DNA from: Limiplasma sp964416065
Lineage (GTDB): Bacteria; Bacillota; Clostridia; Christensenellales; Aristaeellaceae
Reading direction: 5' to 3'
Length of the DNA stretch: 35,750 nt
Assembly (NCBI GenBank): GCA_964416065.1
Contig: CAYQCL010000025.1
Span: 1-35,750 of the forward strand
Shown: piece by piece, positions 6,754-15,200 of the stretch
Position numbering within the stretch: the first letter of the stretch is position 1
How the letters are laid out: each line of letters begins with the position of its first letter
Notes under the pieces: model-generated
Told to the model about the DNA's origin: nothing
Database searches by the model: none
What the model saw: the letters and a program-made list of their open reading frames with translations, nothing else
Position numbers and translations under genes: made by a program

Positions 6754-9093
6754 ATGAATCCATCCTCCCCCAACCGCCGAATCCGGCTGCTTCCCGAACG
6801 CCTCGGCATGGCCGACGCGCTGCTGCTGCTCGCCGCCCCAACCGCCACGCTCTGGCTGTTTGAGGGGCTTTCACGGGGTAGCGCGCTCGCGCCGCTTATG
6901 TGGGCCGTGAGTGCGCCTCGGCTGTTTATGCTCAACTGGCTGCTATTCCTGGCTCCGTGCCTGATTTTGTGCGTATTTCGCGGCAGGCGGACGCGCGGCG
7001 TATGCACACTTGTTTGGGCGCTGATATGGTCGCTTTTGGGGCTGGTCAACCGCTATAAGATATACTATCGCATGGAGCCGCTCCTTTTCACCGACGTGAC
7101 GCAGGTGGCCGAGGCGGCTTACACGCTGACCACGCTGGATTTTGAAATCAACATGATCGAGATCGCCGTGGTGATCGGGCTGTTCGCGGCGGCCATCGCC
7201 GTATGCGCCGTCTTTGTCCGCTCCCGCTCCCGTTCGCGCGCGCTGCTGCTTCCGCTGGCCGGTGTCGCCCTGCTCCTTTTGATCCCACCGATGTGTACCT
7301 TCGGCAGCGTGGCTGTGCGCTACGACATGGTCGATCACGCGCAAAACGACGGTACCCTGTACGCGGCGCTGGCGATGGAGAACCATCGGCGCGCGCTCAT
7401 GCGCGTGGACTACGCCGAGGAGGAGGTTCGCGCCCAATACGCCGCGCTGGAGAAGGCGACGCCCGAGGCGGAGGATGGCCTCCATCCCAACGTGATCGTC
7501 ATCTTAAGCGAGAGCTTTGCCGACGAGGCGTGGCTGAGCCAATATGTCAGCCTGAGCCGCGAGCTGATGCCGTTCTACAACCGCCTTGTGACGACCTGCC
7601 AGAGCGGGCGGGTGTATGTGCCCAAGATCGGCGGCGGCACGAGCGAGACGGAATTTGAGGTGCTCACGGGCCTGCGCAGCCAGTATTCCATCAACCCCTA
7701 TTCGATGGGGCTTCCGCCGCTCAACAGCCTGGCGGCGGTGCTGGGCGCGCGCGGCTATCGCTCCACGGCCATCCATTGGCTCACCGCCGTTTACTACAAC
7801 CGCTACACCAACCTGCGGATGGAGGGCTTCGACGCCTTTTACACCACCGATACCACAACCACCGATTTTCAAAAAACCGGCCAGTTCATCACCGACGCCG
7901 AGCATTATGACGCGGCGCTGCGCACGATGCGCGAAAGCGAGGAACGCGACTTTGTTTTCCTCATCACGATGCAGAACCATGGCGGCTATGCCTATGACGA
8001 CTTCCGCGTAACCTACGGGGCCGATCAGCCGTTTTCGGCTGGCCTCAGCCCCGAGACCGAGAAGATTCTGGCCAACTACTGCTACCTGCTGGGCGAGAGC
8101 GACAAGGCGCTGGAACGCTTCATCACAGAGCTGGAGGCCTTTGAGGAGCCGACGCTGGTCGTGTTCTTCGGCGATCACATCCCGCCCTTTGGGGCGGACG
8201 CGTACGCCGAGCTGGGTGTTGACACGACCGGTGACGAGGGACATCTCACGCCCTACTTCATCTGGAGCAATCAGGAAAACACCCCCGAAACGCTCGACAT
8301 GTACGCCTATCAGCTCGGCGCAAACGCGCTCAAGCGCGCGGGCTGGGACGATGACCCCTTCTTCCATTATGTAGAGACACTCCGTGAGGAAATGGAGGGC
8401 GAGCCGCTTATCGGTGAACGCGCGGACGACGCTGTATACGATCTTTTAAGCTATGACGCGCTCTTTGGCGAACAGTATGCTTATCAGGAGGGCGGACTCT
8501 CGCCGGAAAACCAGCGATATGAAATCGGCGGCGAGATGACGCTGAGCGGCTTTGAAGCGGCGCTGATCGGGGATCGGGTCTATCTGAGGCCGAGGCTGGC
8601 GGTGAGGGATCAGGCGTATCAGCTGGAGATCAACGGCCGGACGACGAGCCTGCATTCCGTCGACGCCAATGCGGGAGGTCTGACGCTTCGATGCGTGATG
8701 CTGGGGCCGTCCGGCCAGCTGCTCAACGAGAGCGAGGCCCTTTCCTACGAAAGCACGCGGGCGCTGCTTGACCAAAGCGAGACGCTGGCCGTGCGGTTGT
8801 TCCCCGCCTGGGAGTACGATTATGAGCTGGTCGAGAGCCGCTGGGAGAGATCCTGCGATGTCTATCGCAGCACACAGCCCGTGACGGACGCGCATCTGAC
8901 CGCTCTTACGCTTGATGAAGTGTGTCAGGAATGCCGCTCGGTGTATGATTTGAAGAAGACGGGGCAATACGGCGTGGATTCGGAGGGACGGCTGTGGATC
9001 GCCGTCAGCCGCAGCGAGGTCAGGCAGGCCGATGACGCGCAGGGATATCTCAAGAAGCATGGGGTTGTGCTTTACGGAATCGGGGAGGATTGA
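6754..9093 (+). CDS. LtaS-like membrane phosphoglycerol transferase (sulfatase fold)
   Basis: Protein of 779 residues with about five N-terminal membrane helices, then an extracytoplasmic alkaline-phosphatase/sulfatase domain. Metal and catalytic positions line up with S. aureus LtaS (E255, T300, D475, H476 as recalled): E253 in ILSES, T296 in GGGTSETEF, and D474/H475 in FFGDHIP. These enzymes transfer glycerol phosphate from phosphatidylglycerol to build lipoteichoic acid or decorate related glycans. The protein is longer than LtaS (646 residues), with an extra C-terminal region from about residue 620 of unknown role, so another phosphoglycerol acceptor is possible. The start at 6754 is preferred over 6742 because GAGGTG (6744-6749) lies 4 bases before it. 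It has its own promoter and is convergent with the deacetylase gene. Confidence 0.88.
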   Translation: MNPSSPNRRIRLLPERLGMADALLLLAAPTATLWLFEGLSRGSALAPLMWAVSAPRLFMLNWLLFLAPCLILCVFRGRRTRGVCTLVWALIWSLLGLVNRYKIYYRMEPLLFTDVTQVAEAAYTLTTLDFEINMIEIAVVIGLFAAAIAVCAVFVRSRSRSRALLLPLAGVALLLLIPPMCTFGSVAVRYDMVDHAQNDGTLYAALAMENHRRALMRVDYAEEEVRAQYAALEKATPEAEDGLHPNVIVILSESFADEAWLSQYVSLSRELMPFYNRLVTTCQSGRVYVPKIGGGTSETEFEVLTGLRSQYSINPYSMGLPPLNSLAAVLGARGYRSTAIHWLTAVYYNRYTNLRMEGFDAFYTTDTTTTDFQKTGQFITDAEHYDAALRTMRESEERDFVFLITMQNHGGYAYDDFRVTYGADQPFSAGLSPETEKILANYCYLLGESDKALERFITELEAFEEPTLVVFFGDHIPPFGADAYAELGVDTTGDEGHLTPYFIWSNQENTPETLDMYAYQLGANALKRAGWDDDPFFHYVETLREEMEGEPLIGERADDAVYDLLSYDALFGEQYAYQEGGLSPENQRYEIGGEMTLSGFEAALIGDRVYLRPRLAVRDQAYQLEINGRTTSLHSVDANAGGLTLRCVMLGPSGQLLNESEALSYESTRALLDQSETLAVRLFPAWEYDYELVESRWERSCDVYRSTQPVTDAHLTALTLDEVCQECRSVYDLKKTGQYGVDSEGRLWIAVSRSEVRQADDAQGYLKKHGVVLYGIGED

Positions 9094-9201
9094 GCGAGGA
9101 GCGGAAATGGCCCATCGTTCCGCAAGTAAGGCGACGCGCGCTTTGAATTCGCATTTTGATCAGGAGGCTGAATCAAAGGCTGATACGCAGGGCGGACGGC
9201 A

Positions 9202-10032
9202 TCAGTTACGAGCGGACGCCCCGGGAGCGCCGAAAGCGGCCCAATCAGGCCGACCGCTGTCCCAGCTGATTTCGGAGATCCGCGCGGCGGGAACAGACCC
9301 TGTCTCCTCATTCGTCGTCGTTTCCGTGCCGTCCAGACCGAGCAGCTCAGAGACCGTCACACACTCATAGCCCTCCTTCAGCAGCATCGGGATCAGCGCC
9401 TCCAGACAGTCGACGTCCTTGCGGTTGGCGTGATATAAAAGGATGCTGCCGTTTTGCACCCGCTTGAACGCCTCGTCCGCGTTGGTCTGGCTCACATCCC
9501 ATCGCACGATCGCCAGATAGCCCGCCTTTCCCACGGTGATTTCCAGGCCATAATTGGTCGATCCGTAGGGCGGGCGCAAGATTCTGAGCGGATAGTGCTC
9601 CTCCAGAAGCTCGTCCACCCGCTGCTGCGTGCGCTCAAGCTGGGACGCTACCTCGGCCGCGCTCAGCTTTGTAAGCGTCTTGTGCTTGTAGGCATGGCTG
9701 CCGATCTCGTGCCCGGCCTCGACGGCGCCCCTCCATAGCGCGGCATCCTCCGTTTTCAGCGCGTTCCCCAGGACGAAGAACGTGACCTTGATCCCGTATT
9801 GATCGCACAGATCAAGAATCTCACGTACATGCACAGCGCTGTAGCAATCGTCTACGGTCAGGGCGACCCGCCTTTCCTCCCTGCTCCCGTTACGGACGGA
9901 GACGCATTGCGCGCATGCGAACCGCGCGGCGCACAGCGCCATCAGAAGCGCCATGGCCGAGGCGGCCCATTTCCGGCCCGTGCCGCGTCCAAGGGCGACT
10001 GTCCGCCGCAGGAAAATCGACAGGCTTTTCAT
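9202..10032 (-). CDS. Exported polysaccharide deacetylase (NodB domain)
   Basis: Protein of 276 residues. The N-terminus has a basic stretch and a hydrophobic segment (~22-42) that is a signal peptide or anchor. The NodB-type deacetylase domain (carbohydrate esterase 4) shows all its motifs: TVDD (D61, D62), SHAYKH (H113, H117), RPPYGS (153-158), a DVSQTNAD segment and LLYH. D62, H113 and H117 would bind the metal. The likely substrate is N-acetylated envelope polysaccharide such as peptidoglycan, removing acetyl groups; sporulation-specific PdaA/PdaB roles are also possible and cannot be distinguished here. AGAAAGGA precedes the ATG by about 7 bases. It converges on the LtaS-like gene and has its own promoter. 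Confidence 0.88.
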   Translation of the reverse strand: MKSLSIFLRRTVALGRGTGRKWAASAMALLMALCAARFACAQCVSVRNGSREERRVALTVDDCYSAVHVREILDLCDQYGIKVTFFVLGNALKTEDAALWRGAVEAGHEIGSHAYKHKTLTKLSAAEVASQLERTQQRVDELLEEHYPLRILRPPYGSTNYGLEITVGKAGYLAIVRWDVSQTNADEAFKRVQNGSILLYHANRKDVDCLEALIPMLLKEGYECVTVSELLGLDGTETTTNEETGSVPAARISEISWDSGRPDWAAFGAPGASARN

Positions 10033-10086
10033 CGAAGCATCCTTTCTGGGACAAAGGCCGAGACGCCTTTCCCTCTTTATGGACTT

Positions 10087-10115
10087 ATTGTACAGGATTT
10101 CCTTTTCTTTAGCAA
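10087..10115 (-). promoter_or_regulatory. Promoter for the deacetylase gene
   Basis: On the minus strand TTGCTA (10115-10110) and TACAAT (10092-10087) are 17 bp apart. Transcription would start near 10080, about 48 bases ahead of the start codon. Confidence 0.65.
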
Positions 10116-10139
10116 GATTCGTTCTCGATCACGCTTTCG

Positions 10140-10168
10140 TTCCTTTTTCTTTGCTCCTGTGGTATAAT
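10140..10168 (+). promoter_or_regulatory. Extended -10 promoter for the restriction-modification cassette
   Basis: A perfect TATAAT (10163-10168) is preceded by TGG, giving an extended -10. The -35 (TTCCTT, 10140-10145, 17-bp spacing) is weak. It lies back to back with the deacetylase promoter and only 28 bases before the GTG start. Confidence 0.6.
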
Positions 10169-10196
10169 AACAGGGATATTGTGATGGGGTGATGAT

Positions 10197-11012
10197 GTGT
10201 CTACCAGTATCCTTGAATACACGAATAAAGAAACGATGGATATATCCCATTGCACAAACGCGATTATACATGGGGACTGTCTGGATGTCATGCGGGCGCT
10301 TCCGGATCATTCCGTCGATATTATCATTACCTCGCCGCCTTATAACCTTCTGAATTCCACGGGCAACGGCCTGAAGAAAAGCACGCGCTGCGGGAAATGG
10401 AAGAACGCCTCAATCAAAGAAGGTTACCGGGAATATGACGACAACATGCCCTATGAGGAATATGTCCTATGGCAGCGGGAGTGCGTCGCGGAGATGGTAC
10501 GGCTCATCAAGGAGGACGGCGCCGTCTTTTATAACAACAAAAACCGCGTCCAGGGCGGCTTGCTTCAGGACAGAGGCGAAATTGTCCGCGGCTTCCCGCT
10601 CAGGCAGATCATTACCTGGAAGCGCAGCGGCGCCATCAACTTTAACGCGGGCTATTTTCTGCCCATCACCGAGCAAATCTATATGCTCTGCGGAAAGAAG
10701 TTTCGTTTGGTCAAGGGAGCCAATAAGCTCACGGACGTCTGGGAGGTAAAGCAGGAAATGAAGAATCCGCATCCCGCTCCCTTTCCGGAGGAATTGATCG
10801 ACAGGATCATCTCCAGCGTTTCAGGCAGGCTGATTCTGGATCCCTTCGGCGGCTCGGGAACAACGGCCGTTTCAAGCCTCCGATATGACCGGCAGTTTCT
10901 TTTGATTGAGAAATCAGCGCACTACTGTGAGATGGCAAGGGCCAGAATCGACGGGGAGGACTGGCGGAATGTGCAGCACGCTTTCACAGAAAATCGAACG
11001 CTCCCCCTTTAA
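10197..11012 (+). CDS. Beta-class site-specific DNA methyltransferase
   Basis: Protein of 271 residues. The catalytic motif IV is TSPPYN (S46-Y49) and the AdoMet-binding motif I DPFGGSGTT lies at 215-223; the order catalytic, target recognition, AdoMet-binding defines the beta class. SPPY is common in N4-cytosine enzymes but also occurs in N6-adenine ones, so the modified base is uncertain. The enzyme would protect the host from the adjacent endonuclease, whose ATG lies inside this gene (44-base overlap). The GTG start at 10197 follows a GGGGTGAT ribosome site closely; an in-frame ATG at 10236 has a poorer site and is the alternative. The pair sits between unrelated housekeeping genes, as expected for an acquired cassette. 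Confidence 0.88.
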   Translation: MSTSILEYTNKETMDISHCTNAIIHGDCLDVMRALPDHSVDIIITSPPYNLLNSTGNGLKKSTRCGKWKNASIKEGYREYDDNMPYEEYVLWQRECVAEMVRLIKEDGAVFYNNKNRVQGGLLQDRGEIVRGFPLRQIITWKRSGAINFNAGYFLPITEQIYMLCGKKFRLVKGANKLTDVWEVKQEMKNPHPAPFPEELIDRIISSVSGRLILDPFGGSGTTAVSSLRYDRQFLLIEKSAHYCEMARARIDGEDWRNVQHAFTENRTLPL

Positions 11013-12045
11013 AAACATCTATTGGTTTTCCAGGTACCTGCTCAATACCGATCAGTACGGCGCTTTGGGAAAGAACAAGGAGCACTCGCTGTTGGAGCTG
11101 ATCGCGGAGGTAGAGGCCCTTCTTGCCAATGAGAATCTGACGGAGGAGGAAAAACGCAGGGCCGCCAAGCATACGCTCACGTCGGAGATAGTCGGCCTCT
11201 CCCGCAAGGGAACATCCGCCTATACCCAGTCCGCCAATCTCGTGAAAACGCTGGACGAGGAAATTCAAACCCTTACCGACATCGCGATCTTCTGCATCGC
11301 CATGAAATACGTGGTCGCGCCCATCAACCACGCCATGGCTCACGTCCCCTCCAATGACGAGGCCTTCTGCAAGCGTTCGGCCGCCCATATCCTCGATTCC
11401 CTCGGCGAAACAAAGGCCGGCCTTGTCATCGCTATGTGGGACACGCTGGGTGTAAAGGGCTGTCTGGACGCGGAACGGGCCATTGTCGTGGAAGAATTTT
11501 CAAAGCTGCTGACAAACCTAAGCGCGTTGGATATTCCGCACGACGCCTTGGACGACAATCTTCTTTTAACCGCCTTCGTTCAGGAATTTGAGCGCCGGCT
11601 GGGCCAGAAGCGCAAGGCGCGCGGGGGAACCTCGCTGGAAAGCGTCGTATCCTTCCTGTTTGATTACTATCATTTCAAATCCACCGGCGCTCCGAGCCAT
11701 TTCGATCAGGATCTGGAGGTTGACAAATGGTTTAAATGCCGCGACGGCTGGACCATCGGCATCAGCTGCAAGCGCACGCTGAGGGAGCGCTGGAAGCAGC
11801 TGAGCCAGGCTGACCGCGGAACCCTGTCGCACTTCAAGATCAAGGAGCTATGGCATCTGATCACCTATGACCGCGATCTCTCCGACGACAAGATCGTGCG
11901 ACTGGGCGAGCAGGGTCAGGTGTTCTATCTGATGGACACCAGCGAAACCTATTTGAAGTGCCATGCTCATCCCGGCATGAAGGATTATGTCCGACCTCTG
12001 TCACAACTGATTTCGGATATCCGTAAAAATGTGAACAAGCCCTGA
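10969..12045 (+). CDS. Restriction endonuclease of PD-(D/E)XK type, specificity unknown
   Basis: Protein of 358 residues, translationally coupled to the methyltransferase. The start at 10969 overlaps the upstream gene and follows GGGGAGGA (10953-10960) by 8 bases; longer upstream starts lie deep in the methyltransferase. The first ~210 residues are helical with no recognised domain. The C-terminal part has GGTSLE (E224), DLEVDKWF (D252) and GISCK (K268) followed by RTLRERWKQ. An acidic residue, 15 residues, then SxK, with a (K)RT...RERW continuation, is the pattern of PD-(D/E)XK nucleases; the CK-T...RW string resembles the EcoRII/PspGI group (inference). Its site cannot be read from sequence. 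A terminator follows the gene. Confidence 0.78.
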   Translation: MCSTLSQKIERSPFKNIYWFSRYLLNTDQYGALGKNKEHSLLELIAEVEALLANENLTEEEKRRAAKHTLTSEIVGLSRKGTSAYTQSANLVKTLDEEIQTLTDIAIFCIAMKYVVAPINHAMAHVPSNDEAFCKRSAAHILDSLGETKAGLVIAMWDTLGVKGCLDAERAIVVEEFSKLLTNLSALDIPHDALDDNLLLTAFVQEFERRLGQKRKARGGTSLESVVSFLFDYYHFKSTGAPSHFDQDLEVDKWFKCRDGWTIGISCKRTLRERWKQLSQADRGTLSHFKIKELWHLITYDRDLSDDKIVRLGEQGQVFYLMDTSETYLKCHAHPGMKDYVRPLSQLISDIRKNVNKP

Positions 12046-12062
12046 TTCCCTGTTTTTCAATG

Positions 12063-12100
12063 GCGGATGACCCCATACGGTGGCCATCCGCTGTTTCTTT
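12063..12100 (+). terminator. Intrinsic terminator after the restriction endonuclease
   Basis: GCGGATG (12063-12069) pairs with CATCCGC (12085-12091), with extra CC/GG pairs inside, followed by TGTTTCTTT. It separates the cassette from polC. Confidence 0.6.
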
Positions 12101-12157
12101 CTCATATCATATGACGGGCCTGGCGGGAAACATTTCCTTCTATGCCCTTTCCCGTTT

Positions 12158-12186
12158 TTGCGCTTTCTCTCCAACCATGGTATAAT
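12158..12186 (+). promoter_or_regulatory. Promoter for polC
   Basis: TTGCGC (12158-12163), 17-bp spacer, perfect TATAAT (12181-12186) with TGG directly before it (extended -10). The transcript would have a leader of about 30 bases. Confidence 0.75.
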
Positions 12187-12223
12187 ATCTTTCGACAGGA
12201 TTTTCTCATTTTGAGGTATGCGC

Positions 12224-15200
12224 ATGAACAAGACCGAGCTGATTCAAGCCTTGGAGGAAACCGTCCCGCCGCTTAAGGGCAAGCTGCGCATTGAGCGCGT
12301 GCTATACAAAAAGGATCTGAACAAGGCATATATGAGCTTCCTTTCCGACGAGCTGGTGACGGAGAGGGATTATTTGCTTTTGGAACGAAGGCTGCGGGAG
12401 CTCTTTCCCAAGCTCAAGGTGGCGCTGCGCGTGGCCAGTCCCACTTTGGGCGAGGATTTTTTGAGCGACTTGGATCGCTACAAGCCCGTGCTGACGGATT
12501 TTTTGCGCCGTCAAAGCCCCGCGCTGGCCGCCTGGGTGGACGACACCGGCTGGAGTCTGGAGGACGGCCGCATTCTGCTGACCTGTCCCGATCAGATCGC
12601 CCTGGGCTTTTTCAAGTCTCATCAGCTCGACGAGCGCCTCTCCCAGGCAATCTACGACATCTTCCGCGTACGCGTGTCGGTATCCCTCACCGTCTGCGGC
12701 GAGCGCGAGGCCTGGGTCAAAAAAATGCGCGAGGGGAGGGGCAGTGCCGCCTACCACTCCGCGGAGGGCATGGCCCTTCCCTACTCTGCCGGAGACGGCA
12801 CGTACCTTACCTCGTCCCCCGCGAATGGGGGAGACGCGCCTCCGTGGGACATGGCCGCGCTGGACGCGCAGGCCGCTGCGCTCTTCGGCGAGGGGGGAGG
12901 CTCCGCCCTCTACTCCGCCGACGGAACCGCTTGGCAATCTCCGTCCCCCGCGAACGGGGTGGCCGCTGCCAATGCGCGCGGGGCGAACGCAGCGCAAAGC
13001 GCCAACAATGGCGGAGTAGGTGAGGGCCTTGCCCCCGGAGTGAAAGGGGGCTCAGCCCCCGCCCCCTTGAAGGGCCGGAGAATCGCGGATCGGCCGGTGC
13101 CGATCGGGGAGCTGGCCGAGGACAGCGGCATCGTGGTCATCGAGGGCACGGTCACGGGCGTCAACGAGCCGAAGGAGCTCAAGGGCGGTGAGACGGTGCT
13201 GGCGACCTTCGCGGTGTACGACGATACGTCCACGATCTATTGCAAGGCGTTCTACCAGTACCGTACGCGGCGTGCGGCGCGCGACCAAACGCCTCCGCTG
13301 CCGACAGAGGAGGAACGCAAGCGCGTCAGCGATCAGATCGGCCAGATCAAAAACGGCATGCGCGTGCGCATACGCGGCGACTGCCGGATGGACACGTATC
13401 TGGGCGAGCTGAGCGTGATGGTGCGCGATATGCAGCAGATGCCCAAGATCGAGCGAAAGGATCTGAGCGAGGAAAAGCGCGTCGAGCTGCATATGCATAC
13501 CAATATGTCCACCATGGACGCCACGGCCGAGGCGGGCGCGCTCATCGCACAGGCTGCCAGGTGGGGACATCCCGCCGTCGCCATCACGGATCACGGCTGC
13601 TCGCAGGCGTTTCCTGCGGCGTTCGGCGCGGCGAAAAAGAATAATATCAAGCTGCTCCCCGGCGTGGAGGGCTACCTGTGCGACCTCGTTCCCATCGTGA
13701 TCGACGCGGACGATAGGCCGCTGAATACCCCCATCGTGGTGCTGGATTTTGAAACCACGGGCCTGAGCCATGCCATGGATCGCATCATCGAGGTAGGCGC
13801 AGTCAAGCTGGTGGACGGCCAGGTGACGGAGGAATTAAGCCTCCTTTGCGACCCCGGCGTGCCGCTCAAGCCCAAGATCAGCGAGCTGACCGGCATCACC
13901 GACCTGATGCTTCGCGGCAAGGAAAGCCCCGCCCAGAGCGTTCAAAAGCTGCTGGATTTCATCGGGGACTGCCCCGTGGCCGCTCATAACGCGCCCTTTG
14001 ACATGGGGATGCTCCAGGCCGAATGCGACCGTATGGGCGTCGAGTTCCGCACGCCCGTGCTGGACACGCTGACCTTCTCACGCAAGCTCTTTCCCCAGCA
14101 AAAGAGCCATAAGCTGGGCGCCGTGTGCCGTCAGCTGGGCGTAAGCCTGAAAAATGCGCACCGCGCCGTGCATGACGCGGCGGCTACCGCGCAGTGTCTG
14201 GCCAGGATGCTGGACATGGCGCGGGGCAAGGGCGCAAAAACCCTTCGGGACATCGACGCGGTGATCTCAGGCGAGACCCTGGGCGAGAGCTATCATATCA
14301 TTTTGCTGTGCAAAACCCAGAAGGGCATGCAGAATCTCAACCACCTCATTTCCGATTCCAACATCCGCTACTTCTACCGCCATCCCAACATGCCCCGCCA
14401 TCTCATCAATCAATATCGCGAGGGGCTGATTCTGGGCAGCGCGTGCGAGGCGGGAGAACTGTTCCGCGCCATCGTGGACGGCAAGCCCGAGAGCGAGATC
14501 GAGCGCATCGCCAGCTGGTACGACTACCTGGAGATCCAACCCATCGGCAACAACCAGTTCATGATCCGAAACGGGACCGCCCGCGACGAGGAGCACCTTC
14601 GGGACTTCAACCGCCGCATCGTCGCACTGGGCGAGAAGCTGCATAAGCCGGTCGTGGCGACGGGCGACGTCCATTTCCTCAATCCCGAGGACGCGATCTA
14701 CCGCACCATTTTGCAGGCGGGCCTGGGATATGAGGACTGCGACAATCAGCCGCCGCTGTATTTCAAGACCACCGACGAGATGCTTGAGGAATTCAGCTAT
14801 CTGGGGCATGAGAAGGCGCGCGAGGTCGTGATCGAGAACCCGCGCAAAATCGCGGATATGGTGGAGGAGCTTCGCCTCTTTCCCAAGCACCCCGAGGGCA
14901 AGGAAACCTTCCAGCCCTTCTGGGAGGACGCCGCCAACGATATCGAAACCCGCTCGTGGACGCGCGCAAAGGAGCTCTATGGCGATCCGCTGCCCGAGAT
15001 CGTCCAGAAGCGGCTGGAAAAGGAGCTCGGCTCCATCATCGGCTACGGCTTCAGCACCCTGTATTCCATCGCGCAGAAGCTGGTGAGCAAGTCGCTTTCG
15101 GACGGGTATTTGGTCGGCAGCCGCGGCTCGGTCGGATCATCGTTCGTGGCGACGATGTGCGGCATCACCGAGGTCAACCCCCTTCCTCCGCATTACCGCT

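Noticed and set aside
9094..9201. Hairpin GCGGAA/TTCCGC between the convergent LtaS-like and deacetylase genes
   Set aside because: No T tract on either strand and a long loop; not enough for a terminator call.
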